Of a DNA stretch of 47,438 bases, positions 18,794-26,970 are shown in pieces (position 1 is the stretch's first letter; each line of letters opens with the position of its first letter). The DNA comes from Entomohabitans teleogrylli (GTDB lineage Bacteria > Pseudomonadota > Gammaproteobacteria > Enterobacterales > Enterobacteriaceae). The stretch is taken from contig NZ_KQ947381.1 of assembly GCF_001484765.1 (NCBI RefSeq), forward strand, positions 1 through 47,438. Direction: 5' to 3'. The translations under genes and the position numbers were made by a program. The notes below the pieces were generated by a model. It was not told the origin of the DNA. It was given only the letters and a program-made list of their open reading frames with translations, and did not search any database.

Positions 18794-19467
18794 TTAGCGT
18801 TCTGATAGTCGAAGATGAAAAAGCGATTCGCCGTTTTCTGCGCACCGCGCTGGAAGGCGAGGAGCTGCGGGTGTACGAAGCGGAAACCCTCAGCCGCGGT
18901 TTAATCGAAGCGGCAACCCGCAAGCCAGACCTGGCGATTCTCGATCTCGGCCTGCCGGACGGCGACGGCCTCGATTTTATCCGCGACGTGCGCCAGTGGA
19001 GCCAGATGCCGATCATCGTGCTGTCGGCCCGCAGCGATGAGCAGGATAAAATCCTGGCGCTGGATGCCGGCGCCGACGACTATCTGAGTAAACCTTTCGG
19101 CATTGGCGAGTTACAGGCCCGGCTGCGCGTCGCATTACGCCGCCACAGCGCCAGCGGCGGCGACAGTCCGGTTTATCAGTTTGCCGACATCACCGTCGAT
19201 CTGGCGGCCAGGCGCATCAGGCGCCAGGAAGAAGAAATTCACCTCACCCCCATTGAGTTCCGCCTGCTGGCGGTGCTGCTCAACAATCACGGCAAAGTAC
19301 TGACCCAGCGCCAGTTACTCAATCAGGTATGGGGCCCCGGCGCCGTGGAGCACAGCCATTACCTGCGTATCTACATGGGCCACCTGCGCCAGAAGCTGGA
19401 GCAGGACCCGGCGCGCCCGCAGCATTTGCTGACCGAGACCGGAATTGGCTATCGCTTTATGCTCTGA
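18790..19467 (+). CDS. kdpE: response regulator KdpE
   Basis: 225 residues, the E. coli length. OmpR/PhoB type: receiver domain with the acidic pair in VEDE, phosphoacceptor Asp52 (LAILDLGLPDGDG) and Lys in LSKPFG; C-terminal winged helix with LTPIEFRLLAVLLNN, LNQVWGP and SHYLRIYMGHLRQKLE. It starts with GTG at 18790, overlapping the kdpD stop. It activates kdpFABC through the T-rich site at 11546-11567. It ends 8 nt from the convergent ABC ATPase gene. Confidence 0.98.
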   Translation: MISVLIVEDEKAIRRFLRTALEGEELRVYEAETLSRGLIEAATRKPDLAILDLGLPDGDGLDFIRDVRQWSQMPIIVLSARSDEQDKILALDAGADDYLSKPFGIGELQARLRVALRRHSASGGDSPVYQFADITVDLAARRIRRQEEEIHLTPIEFRLLAVLLNNHGKVLTQRQLLNQVWGPGAVEHSHYLRIYMGHLRQKLEQDPARPQHLLTETGIGYRFML

Positions 19468-19494
19468 CGCCATCGTCAACTGAGATGGCGTTTT
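19467..19494 (+). terminator. terminator of the kdp operon, overlapping the end of the convergent gene
   Basis: ACGCCATC (19467-19474) and GATGGCGT (19484-19491) form a perfect 8-bp stem with a 9-nt loop, followed by TTTT. The hairpin begins at the last base of kdpE, and its right arm lies within the last codons of the minus-strand ATPase gene. Confidence 0.75.
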
Positions 19495-20258
19495 GCCTCT
19501 TCGCGCACCCGATGCAGAACATGGCGCTTAATATCGCCGTACTGCGGATGTTCCGCCAGCGTCTCAATATCCCGCTGGCGACCAAAGGGCAGAACAATCT
19601 CCTCAACAATCCGCCCCGGACGCGCCGACATAATCAGAATGCGATCGGCGAGAAACAGCGCCTCTTCCACATCATGAGTAACAAACAGCAGCGTGGTGCC
19701 GGTTGCCAGCCAGGCGTTGCGTAGCAGTTCCTGCATCATCAGCCGCGTCTGAGCGTCCAGCGCCCCGAAGGGCTCATCAAGCAGCAGAACCTCCGGCTCC
19801 GGTAGCCAGGCCCGGGCCAGGGCCACGCGCTGTTTCATCCCGCCGGAAAGCTGCCACGGAGCATGATGTTCAAAGCCCTTCAGCCCCACCCGCTCCAGCC
19901 ACTCCCGCGCCTGTTGGTTTACCCCGGCTTTATGGTGCCTGGCCAGACGCGGACCAAAGGTGACATTTTCCAGTACCGACAGCCACGGGAAGAGATTCGG
20001 CTGCTGGAAAATCATCCCGCGCGACGGCCCGGGGCGCTCCACTTTTTGCCCGTCAGCCAGTACCTGGCCACAGTCGGGTTTCGTGAATCCCGCCACCAGG
20101 TTGAGGATTGTCGATTTACCGCAGCCCGAAGGCCCCAGCAGGACCACAAACTCGCCGCGCGCCAGCGCCAGAGAGATATCCTGCAGTACGGTAAACGGGC
20201 GCGACTGCGCCGCAAAAGTCAGCGACACATTTTCCAGCGCGATTGGTATATCCATCAC
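19476..20258 (-). CDS. taurine/sulfonate-type ABC transporter ATPase (TauB/SsuB-like)
   Basis: 260 residues. Walker A GPSGCGKST, Q-loop IFQQPNLFPWLSV, signature LSGGMKQRVALARAW, Walker B VLLLDEPFGALD and the switch His in VTHDVEEAL are all present, and the order and wording are those of the nitrate/sulfonate/taurine importer ATPases. It overlaps the permease gene by 4 nt (ATGA). It energises uptake by the linked permease and binding protein. It is the last gene of a minus-strand set that also holds a racemase and a CuyA-like sulfo-lyase, so the likely substrate is a sulfonate or sulfur amino acid. I give no gene symbol because the substrate is not shown. Confidence 0.9.
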   Translation of the reverse strand: MMDIPIALENVSLTFAAQSRPFTVLQDISLALARGEFVVLLGPSGCGKSTILNLVAGFTKPDCGQVLADGQKVERPGPSRGMIFQQPNLFPWLSVLENVTFGPRLARHHKAGVNQQAREWLERVGLKGFEHHAPWQLSGGMKQRVALARAWLPEPEVLLLDEPFGALDAQTRLMMQELLRNAWLATGTTLLFVTHDVEEALFLADRILIMSARPGRIVEEIVLPFGRQRDIETLAEHPQYGDIKRHVLHRVREEAKRHLS

Positions 20259-21025
20259 TCTTTCCCCGCCCAGGGCACCAGCAGACGCTGCAGCCCCAGA
20301 AGTAATAAATCCAACAGATAGCCGATACCGCCGAGCAACAAAATGCCGAGCATAACAATATCGGTACGCAGATAAGCGCTGGCGTTCATCACCATCCAGC
20401 CCAGCCCGGCGCTGGCGGCCACCATTTCAGCGGCAATCAGCGACGTCCAGCCAATGCCAATCGCCAGCCGCACAGTGGTAAACAGCTCCGGCAGCGCATC
20501 GGGCAGCACCACGTGCAGGAAAATCTGCCGCCGCGACGCTCCCAGCGTCTGGGCGACGCGAATGCGCGAACGGCCGATGCGCTCCACCGCCGCCGCCGCC
20601 CCCACCACCACGCTGAGAAAGGTGGCGATAAAGATCAGAAAGAACTTTGACGCCTCGCCGATCCCCAGCCAGACCACCGCCAGCGGGATCAGGGCAATCT
20701 TCGGCAGCGGGCGCAAAAACTGGACAAACGGATTCAGCACCGCCGACAGTACCTCTGACATCCCCATCATCAACCCGAGCGGAATACCGATGACAATTGC
20801 CGCGGCAAAGGCGCTCAGCGCCCGGGCCAGGCTGACGGTGACATGTTCCCACAGCGGTACCTGGCGATAGCCGTCCGCCAGCAGTTCTTGCGTGGTGAGT
20901 CCGATATCGGCCAGCGACGGCAGCAGGAGCGGATCGACCCACTGCCGGGCCGCCGCCAGTTGCCAGAGCGCCAGAAAAATCGCCACCGACACCACACTGA
21001 TGGCGACATGCTGAGTCAACTTCAT
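20255..21025 (-). CDS. taurine/sulfonate-type ABC transporter permease (TauC/SsuC-like)
   Basis: 256 residues with about six hydrophobic spans. The EAA loop that docks the ATPase is seen as RVAQTLGASRRQIFLHVVLP. The mid-protein stretch LNPFVQFLRPLPKIALIPL is typical of TauC/SsuC-type permeases. It belongs to the binding-protein-dependent inner membrane component family. It overlaps both neighbours by 4 nt (ATGA junctions), so the three transporter genes are translationally coupled in the order binding protein, permease, ATPase. Confidence 0.9.
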   Translation of the reverse strand: MKLTQHVAISVVSVAIFLALWQLAAARQWVDPLLLPSLADIGLTTQELLADGYRQVPLWEHVTVSLARALSAFAAAIVIGIPLGLMMGMSEVLSAVLNPFVQFLRPLPKIALIPLAVVWLGIGEASKFFLIFIATFLSVVVGAAAAVERIGRSRIRVAQTLGASRRQIFLHVVLPDALPELFTTVRLAIGIGWTSLIAAEMVAASAGLGWMVMNASAYLRTDIVMLGILLLGGIGYLLDLLLLGLQRLLVPWAGKE

Positions 21026-22026
21026 TGTGCCGTCACCGCCGCATCGCGCACGTAGCGTGAGTTAATGGCGCTGTCCCAACTGGCGGGGATATCGCGCTTG
21101 CGCAGTTCCCCGGTGCCAGCGAGAAACGCCGCGGTTTTACTCAGCGCCCGACCAATTCCGCTGTCGCTGGTGGCGGTGCCGTTGCCCAGCCAGGCGGCAG
21201 TCCCCTGCTCCGCCAGCGTCGGATACTCAAGGCCGCCAAGGGTGTTGACCGCGGTGGTAACCGGCGCCCCCACCTCTTTGGCGACAATCGCCGCCGCCCG
21301 CTCGGGATCGCGTTTAAACTCCTCAACCTTTTGCTGATGTACGCGCAGGAAGGCGCTTACCAGCTGTGGGTACTGCTCGGCGAACGCTTTGCGCACCACA
21401 TAGTTGTTGTAAATCAGGTAGCCATCCTGCTGTAGCTGTTTGGTGGCGAACACCGCGTGCCCCCCGGACGCCTCCAACTGTTGGGCGAACGGCGGCCAGA
21501 CATAGCCGGCATCAATATCGCCGCGCTGCCATGCGGCGACCATTTCCGCCGGACGCAGCGGCAGCAGGGTAATTTTGCTGCGGTCGAGTTTATGGATGGC
21601 AATGGCCGCCTCCAGGGCATACTGGGCGGTGGAGTTCGGCGGATAGCCGACCCGTTTGCCCTCAATGTCTTTCAGCGAGTTAATCCCCTGTTTGGCCAGC
21701 AGGCGCTCGGATGTGGCAATCACCCCGGAGATGCCGATAATTTCAATCGGTAGCTGGCGCACAATGCCGGCCGTCGCCGGGCTGGAGCCGAAATTAGCAA
21801 TATCTATGGCATCGCTGGCAAAGAAATTCAGCGCATCCGCGCCGGAGCCAAACTGTACCCATTTCACTTTGCTGTTCAGCGCCTTATCCAGAGAACCGTC
21901 CGCTTTCGCCAGTAATAATATTTGCGAGCTGCCGTAAGCCACGCGAACTTCCGGCGGCGTCTGCGCCCGGGAGATATTTGCCCACAGGCTGGCCGCTGCC
22001 AGTAATAAGCACAGATGCTTTTTCAT
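21022..22026 (-). CDS. periplasmic sulfonate-type substrate-binding protein (TauA-like)
   Basis: 334 residues with a signal peptide (MKKHLCLLLAAASLWANISRA, cleavage before Gln22). The mature protein begins PPEVRVAYGSSQILLLAKADG and contains IDIANFGSSPATAGI, IEIIGISGVI, GKRVGYPPNSTAQYAL and GDIDAGYVWPPFAQQL, the pattern of TauA-type binding proteins. It should capture a sulfonate such as taurine or cysteate in the periplasm. It follows the racemase gene after 76 nt on the same strand and overlaps the permease by 4 nt. Confidence 0.9.
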   Translation of the reverse strand: MKKHLCLLLAAASLWANISRAQTPPEVRVAYGSSQILLLAKADGSLDKALNSKVKWVQFGSGADALNFFASDAIDIANFGSSPATAGIVRQLPIEIIGISGVIATSERLLAKQGINSLKDIEGKRVGYPPNSTAQYALEAAIAIHKLDRSKITLLPLRPAEMVAAWQRGDIDAGYVWPPFAQQLEASGGHAVFATKQLQQDGYLIYNNYVVRKAFAEQYPQLVSAFLRVHQQKVEEFKRDPERAAAIVAKEVGAPVTTAVNTLGGLEYPTLAEQGTAAWLGNGTATSDSGIGRALSKTAAFLAGTGELRKRDIPASWDSAINSRYVRDAAVTAQ

Positions 22027-22102
22027 CTTGTTTTCCTTTTAATTTTCGGGGATGGGGCCAGCCAGCGCGTTATTAACGGATAATCACCACTGGCCGGTTT
22101 TA

Positions 22103-22828
22103 TTACGCGTACTGCGTGTGTCGATATTGTTGCCAGATAGCCGAACATCGCCGGGCTAACGCCTGCGCCGGGTCAATCGTCAGCGCCAGAAAAGGCGCCT
22201 GAACCGCCCGCAATGCCAGCGGTATTTCGCTACAGGCGAGGATCAGCCGCTGCGCGCCGCGTTCCAGCAGCGTCTGACCGAGGCGGGCGAACGCCGCGCC
22301 GCCCGTTTCAATATCCCCGCGTTTCACCGCGTAGCAGCCGGGCACAAACGCCTGTTCCAGCTCCCGGGCCGTCGGCGTCAGCGGGGTCATCGCACGCTGT
22401 TCCAGCCCGTTCTGATACCAGCCGGCCCGCAGCGTACCCGGCGTGCCGATAACGCCGACGCGCGCAGGACGGGGATAGAGACTGGCGATATCATCCAGCG
22501 TTTCCTGCACCATATGCAGCACCGGCGCCCGGCTGGCGGCGCTCAACTGGTCATGCCAGTGATGGGCGGTGTTGCAGGGGATGACAATATGGCTGGCCCC
22601 CGCCTGATTGAGTATTTCAATCCCGCGCAGCAACTGCGGTAGCGGATCGGGACCGCAGCCCGCCAGCGCTTTCTGCCGATCGGGAATTTGCGGCACATTC
22701 CACGCCAGTACCGGAATTTGCTGCTGGTCGCTGTCCGCCGGGGTTGCGGCCAGCAGCGTCGCCATAAAATCGACGGTCGCCAGCGGCCCCATCCCGCCCA
22801 GTACGCCCAGCAAAAAAGGGCGGCTCAT
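22103..22828 (-). CDS. aspartate/glutamate racemase-family protein
   Basis: 241 residues. Both catalytic cysteines of the two-base Asp/Glu racemase family are present: Cys85 in [11 protein letters not shown] and Cys199 in [12 protein letters not shown]. The N-terminus [16 protein letters not shown] is characteristic of the YgeA/aspartate racemase branch. These enzymes interconvert D- and L-amino acids without cofactor. The start codon overlaps the stop of the CuyA-like gene by 4 nt (ATGA), so the two are coupled. In this setting its substrate may be cysteate or cysteine, letting the lyase next door use both enantiomers; this is inferred from context only. Confidence 0.85.
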   Translation of the reverse strand: MSRPFLLGVLGGMGPLATVDFMATLLAATPADSDQQQIPVLAWNVPQIPDRQKALAGCGPDPLPQLLRGIEILNQAGASHIVIPCNTAHHWHDQLSAASRAPVLHMVQETLDDIASLYPRPARVGVIGTPGTLRAGWYQNGLEQRAMTPLTPTARELEQAFVPGCYAVKRGDIETGGAAFARLGQTLLERGAQRLILACSEIPLALRAVQAPFLALTIDPAQALARRCSAIWQQYRHTQYA

Positions 22829-23823
22829 TCCAGCACCTCGCGATAGCCAAACAGCCCCGCGGCGCCGCCGGTATGGATAAAGACCACATTATCGTCCTTG
22901 CGGAAATGGCCCTGCCGAATCAGGTCAATCAGCCCCGCCATCCCTTTGGCGGAATAGACCGGATCGAGCAAAATGCCCTCGTGACGTGCCAGCAGGGTGA
23001 GCGCCTCCAGAGTACCCGGCGTCGGCAGCCCATAGCCGTCGCCGACATAATCGCTGTTCACCGCCACCGCCGTATGGGGCAGTTCCTCTTTCACGCCCAG
23101 CAACTCCCGCGTTTGTATCGCCAGGTTGCGGACATTCTCCTCCTGACGCGCCTGCGGCGCCCGCACGCTGATACCCAGCACCGGGATAGCGCTGTGGGTC
23201 GCCGTCAGTCCCGCCACCAGCCCGGCCTGGGTACCGGTACTGCCGGTGGCGTGCACAATGTGGTCGATGCGCAGGCGCAACTGCGACGACTGGTACAACA
23301 ACTCCTCGGCGCAGGCCACGTAGCCCAGCGCGCCAACCGGATTAGAGCCGCCGCCGGGAATGATATACGGGCGATGCCCCTGCTCCCTGAGCGTGGCGGC
23401 ATAATTTTCCATCGCCTGCTGCATATCAGTACCGGCGGGCAGATGGGCGACAATTTCCCCGCCCAGCAGTTTATCGAGCAGAACATTACCCGAGTGTTGA
23501 TAATCGTCGCCAAACCCGGTGACGCGCTGTTCCAGTAGCACCTTTGCGCGAATCCCCAGCTTCGCCGCCGCGGCGATAGTCTGGCGTACATGGTTAGACT
23601 GCGTCGCTCCCTGGGTAATAATTACATCGGCTTGTTGAGCCAGCGCCTGGGCCAGCAAAAATTCAAGTTTGCGGGTTTTATTGCCGCCGGTGGCCAGACC
23701 GGTTGCGTCGTCGCGTTTAATCCAGATTTGCGGGCCGCCTAATAACCGGGAAATATTTTCCAGTGGTTCCAGCGGCGTGGGGAAATGCCCGAGAGCAATA
23801 CGGGGAAAGCGAGCCAGATGCAT
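22825..23823 (-). CDS. PLP-dependent L-cysteate sulfo-lyase / D-cysteine desulfhydrase family enzyme (CuyA-like)
   Basis: 332 residues of the ACC deaminase/D-cysteine desulfhydrase family. The PLP lysine is Lys49 in [20 protein letters not shown], the substrate-binding S-N-H is in [13 protein letters not shown], and the glycine-rich phosphate loop is near [31 protein letters not shown] and [19 protein letters not shown] are also family marks. From memory the wording is nearer to CuyA-type L-cysteate sulfo-lyases (cysteate to pyruvate, sulfite and ammonia) than to E. coli DcyD, which reads MAMGGNKLRKLEF at the lysine. Linkage to a TauABC-like importer supports a sulfonate substrate. The start at 23823 has CAGGGAG upstream. 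D-cysteine desulfhydrase remains possible. Confidence 0.8.
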   Translation of the reverse strand: MHLARFPRIALGHFPTPLEPLENISRLLGGPQIWIKRDDATGLATGGNKTRKLEFLLAQALAQQADVIITQGATQSNHVRQTIAAAAKLGIRAKVLLEQRVTGFGDDYQHSGNVLLDKLLGGEIVAHLPAGTDMQQAMENYAATLREQGHRPYIIPGGGSNPVGALGYVACAEELLYQSSQLRLRIDHIVHATGSTGTQAGLVAGLTATHSAIPVLGISVRAPQARQEENVRNLAIQTRELLGVKEELPHTAVAVNSDYVGDGYGLPTPGTLEALTLLARHEGILLDPVYSAKGMAGLIDLIRQGHFRKDDNVVFIHTGGAAGLFGYREVLE

Positions 23824-23903
23824 AATAAACTCCCTGAAAAATAGCAAGACACGTAAAAAATACTTAACCGTAAGTTTTTTATAGCGATGTTAGCGCCGGT
23901 GTC

Positions 23904-23921
23904 CTGAATATAACTATTCAG
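23904..23921. promoter_or_regulatory. dyad, candidate LysR operator for the sulfonate cluster
   Basis: CTGAATA-TAAC-TATTCAG is a perfect 7-bp inverted repeat with a T-N11-A core at the LysR-family spacing. It lies about 80 nt upstream of the cuyA-like start codon, where an activator would sit. Binding by the adjacent LysR protein is inferred. Confidence 0.45.
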
Positions 23922-23946
23922 CAGAAAGTGATTAACTATAAAAAAT

Positions 23947-23970
23947 GCACAATGATTACCGAAATTGTGC
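23947..23970 (-). terminator. hairpin after the lysR gene, terminator or second operator
   Basis: GCACAAT (23947-23953) and ATTGTGC (23964-23970) form a perfect 7-bp inverted repeat. On the minus strand it is followed by ATTTTTTATAG, so it can act as a weak Rho-independent terminator of the lysR gene. As a dyad in the cuyA-like promoter region it could also be a binding site. Confidence 0.45.
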
Positions 23971-24007
23971 TTAGAAAAATAGCGGCATAGCTAAATACAA
24001 AACCAGC

Positions 24008-24958
24008 CTATGGCGAGGCATTGCTCGCCGCCTGATCCGGGTCACGATGGCGCAGCGTTTTCAGCAGCAACTGAAAACTGGCGTCAATCAACGGCGGCAG
24101 CGGCTGGGCGCTGCGCATCAGCGCCACGGTGCGCGCCAGCGCCGGCTGTTGCAGTTGTACCGCCACCAGATCGGGGTCCCGCAAATGCGTGGTATATAGC
24201 TGCGGCAGTATTGCCACCGCCAGTTGCGAGCGCACCAGTCCGTAGAGGGTTTCAATATAGTCGACGTGATAACGGGGTTGCAGGGTCAGACGATTACTCT
24301 CCGCCAGGGCGCTGACCAGCCGCTGAATATTGCCGCGGGAAAATACCGCAATATCGCGATCGATTAATCGCCGCCACGGCAGGTGACCTGACCCGGCCAG
24401 CGGATCGTCGCGGTGCAGAATGGCGACAAAAGGATCGTCCTGGAGCGGGAATACCTCAATATCGGCGGGCACTGAGCTGTCCAGCGCGCCAATCCCGTAA
24501 TCAATCTGGCCGTTAATCAATCGGGTAATCAGCGCATCATTGGTCTGGTCGTGAAATGCCACCCGCAAACGGGGAAACGCCGCCGCCAGTTGGCGGGGCA
24601 GCGTCGGGAACAGCAGCGAGCTCACGGAAGGCACCAGCCCGATATGGACCGTCCCCTCCCCGCCCGCTTCCACAATCTGGTTCATATCGCTGAACGCCCG
24701 CCGGGCGACGTTCACCACCCGTTCGGCATGGGGCAGGATCGCCGCGCCCAGTTCAGTCAGCGACACCGCCGACGCGGTGCGATTCACCAGCTTCCCGCCC
24801 AGCACGGACTCAATCTGGCGCAGCGCGCTGCTCAGCGCCGGCTGGCTGATTGCCAGATGATTTGCGGTATCGGTGAAATGACGCAGTTGCGCCAGGGTGA
24901 CAAAATAGTGCAGTTGCTTTAACGAAAGCGCCGGCAGGCGGTTCCATGGCGTAGTCAT
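24008..24958 (-). CDS. LysR-family transcriptional regulator
   Basis: 316 residues. The N-terminal winged HTH reads LSLKQLHYFVTLAQLRHFTDTANHLAISQPALSSALRQIE, the classic LysR start; the rest is a periplasmic-binding-protein-like effector domain (EGTVHIGLVPSVSSLLFPTL, then DYGIGALDSSVP). It lies 184 nt upstream of the cuyA-like gene on the same strand and is divergent from the adenine deaminase gene, so it could control either or both. The effector is unknown. A dyad at 24990-25006 in the divergent spacer is a candidate autoregulatory site. Confidence 0.92.
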   Translation of the reverse strand: MTTPWNRLPALSLKQLHYFVTLAQLRHFTDTANHLAISQPALSSALRQIESVLGGKLVNRTASAVSLTELGAAILPHAERVVNVARRAFSDMNQIVEAGGEGTVHIGLVPSVSSLLFPTLPRQLAAAFPRLRVAFHDQTNDALITRLINGQIDYGIGALDSSVPADIEVFPLQDDPFVAILHRDDPLAGSGHLPWRRLIDRDIAVFSRGNIQRLVSALAESNRLTLQPRYHVDYIETLYGLVRSQLAVAILPQLYTTHLRDPDLVAVQLQQPALARTVALMRSAQPLPPLIDASFQLLLKTLRHRDPDQAASNASP

Positions 24959-24989
24959 AGTGAGCCTTCACGTCGTCACAGCGCCCGAG

Positions 24990-25006
24990 AATAATGGTTT
25001 CTTATT
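24990..25006. promoter_or_regulatory. candidate LysR operator in the lysR-ade divergent region
   Basis: AATAA-TGGTTTC-TTATT is a 5-bp inverted repeat with a 7-nt spacer, matching the ATA-N-TAT style of LysR sites. It lies 31 nt from the lysR start and 80 nt from the ade start. The evidence is short and AT-rich, so this is tentative. Confidence 0.35.
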
Positions 25007-25086
25007 ACGCGATAAATTTATTCATCTGGGCAATCGTTTCCCCTGCCCCTAGAGTAACATCATTAATTCTCATGCGGATAACGATT

Positions 25087-26865
25087 ATGAACCCGAGTAC
25101 GGAAACCCGCCGCCGGGCGGTGCAGGCCGCCAGGGGCGATATCGCCTTTGATCTATTACTGACTGATGCGCGCGTTGTCGATATGGTGACCGGAGAAATC
25201 CGCGACGCCGATGTTGGTATCACCGGAGAGCTTATCGCCAGCGTTCACCCGCGCGCCACCCGCTGCGACGCCCATGAAACCCACAGTCTGGAAGGCGCTT
25301 ACCTCTCCCCCGGATTTATTGACACCCACGTACACCTGGAAAGCTCGCACCTGACACCGGCGCGCTATGCGGAAATCGTCGTCGCCCAGGGCACCACCGC
25401 GGTATTCTGGGATCCTCATGAACTGGCTAACGTCCTCGGCGTCGACGGCGTGCGCTATGCCATTGACGCCAGCCGCGGTCTGCCGTTGCAGGTGATGATC
25501 GCCGCGCCGTCCTGTGTCCCCTCGACGCCGGGTCTGGAGATGTCCGGCGCCGAGTTTTCCGGCGCCGAAATGCAAACCATGCTCGGCTGGCCGGAAGTTC
25601 GCGGTGTGGCGGAAGTGATGGACATGCACGGCGTGCTGAACGGCAGTGAACGCATGCAGGCCATTCTGCAGGCCGGGCTGGCCAGCGGCAAACTGATTGA
25701 AGGTCATGCCCGCGGGCTGAACGGCGCCGGTCTGCAGGCCTATCTGGCTGCCGGGGTGAGCGCCGATCATGAACTGACATCGGCGGCCGATGCGCTGGAA
25801 AAGCTGCGCGCCGGGCTGACGCTGGAGATCCGCGGCTCCCATCCCTACCTGCTTCCCGACATTGTCGCGGCGCTGAATGCCCTGCCGCACCTCTCTTCGC
25901 AAATCACCGTCTGCACTGACGATGTGCCCCCTGATATGCTGCTGGAAAAAGGCGGCATTGTGGCGCTGCTGAATATGCTGATTGAGCACGGCCTGCCCGC
26001 TACCGCCGCGCTACGCTTCGCGACCCTCAACGCGGCGCTGCATATGCAGCGTCACGATCTGGGGCTGGTGGCCGCCGGGCGGCGCGCCGACCTGGTGGTA
26101 TTCGATTCCCTGAAGCAGTTGAAGGCCCGCCGGGTCTATGTCGCGGGGCAACTGACCGCTCTCGACGGCAGACTGCTGCAACCGATTAGCGCGCCGGAGG
26201 ATATTACTCTGCCGCCGCAAACTCTGGGTCTGGCACCGGTCACGGAGCAGGACTTTGTGATTCGGGTCGAGGGCATTAAAAACGGCAGCGCGCGTTTTCG
26301 CCATATTCGCGGCGCGCGTTTTACCGAATGGGGAGAGGTTACCGTCAGGGTGCGCGACGGCCAGGTCGAGGTTCCCGACGGCTTCAGTCTGATTTGGGTT
26401 AAACACCGCCACGGGCGCCACCAGGCCACGCCGCAGATCGCCCTGCTGGAAGGCTGGGGAGAGCTGCGCGGCGCCATCGCCACCAGCTATTCCCATGACT
26501 CGCATAACCTTGTGGTGCTCGGGCGCGGCGCGCAGGAGATGGCGCTGGCCGCCAACCAGTTGATCGCCAGCGGCGGCGGCATGGCGCTGGCGCAGGACGG
26601 CGCGATTCTTGCCCACGTGGCAATGCCCATTGCCGGTATCCTGTCGGATAAACCCGCTGACCAGCTTGCCGCCGCGTTCCGCAACCTGCGCGATCTGAGC
26701 GCCAGGGTTGCAGACTGGGAGCCGCCCTACAGGGTGTTTAAGGCTATCGAGGGCACCTGCCTGGCCTGTAACGTCGGCCCGCATTTAACCGATCTGGGAT
26801 TAACCGATGGCGCCACCCGTCAGATTGTCGAGCCGCTGATTGACTGCCAGGAAGATATGGAATAA
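25087..26865 (+). CDS. ade: adenine deaminase
   Basis: About 592 residues. It deaminates adenine to hypoxanthine in purine salvage, with a dinuclear metal centre. The amidohydrolase metal site begins with LSPGFIDTHVHLESSHLTP; further marks are FWDPHELANVLG, GHARGLNGAGLQAYLAAGVSADHE, CTDDVPPDML and the family-specific ATSYSHDSHNLVVLG with its conserved C-terminal GGGMAL. I chose the ATG at 25087; an ATG at 25072 and a longer open frame from 24994 also exist, and the ribosome binding site is weak for each. It looks like the divergent adenine deaminase branch rather than a close match to E. coli YicP/AdeD. It is divergent from lysR and convergent with pgm. Confidence 0.9.
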   Translation: MNPSTETRRRAVQAARGDIAFDLLLTDARVVDMVTGEIRDADVGITGELIASVHPRATRCDAHETHSLEGAYLSPGFIDTHVHLESSHLTPARYAEIVVAQGTTAVFWDPHELANVLGVDGVRYAIDASRGLPLQVMIAAPSCVPSTPGLEMSGAEFSGAEMQTMLGWPEVRGVAEVMDMHGVLNGSERMQAILQAGLASGKLIEGHARGLNGAGLQAYLAAGVSADHELTSAADALEKLRAGLTLEIRGSHPYLLPDIVAALNALPHLSSQITVCTDDVPPDMLLEKGGIVALLNMLIEHGLPATAALRFATLNAALHMQRHDLGLVAAGRRADLVVFDSLKQLKARRVYVAGQLTALDGRLLQPISAPEDITLPPQTLGLAPVTEQDFVIRVEGIKNGSARFRHIRGARFTEWGEVTVRVRDGQVEVPDGFSLIWVKHRHGRHQATPQIALLEGWGELRGAIATSYSHDSHNLVVLGRGAQEMALAANQLIASGGGMALAQDGAILAHVAMPIAGILSDKPADQLAAAFRNLRDLSARVADWEPPYRVFKAIEGTCLACNVGPHLTDLGLTDGATRQIVEPLIDCQEDME

Positions 26866-26888
26866 CGGTAACCTGTTGAACCACCAAC

Positions 26889-26923
26889 GAAAAACGGGCC
26901 GAAGAGACGATCTCCGGCCCGTT
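26889..26923 (-). terminator. terminator of seqA-pgm
   Basis: A 9-bp GC-rich arm pair (AACGGGCCG and CGGCCCGTT) with additional inner pairing is followed on the minus strand by TTTTTC. It lies 47 nt after the pgm stop. The plus strand has no T-run, so it would serve ade poorly. Confidence 0.8.
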
Positions 26924-26970
26924 GCGCTATGCGGCGCGGCCTGGTAAACCCGCGCCACACCTGTAAGGCT

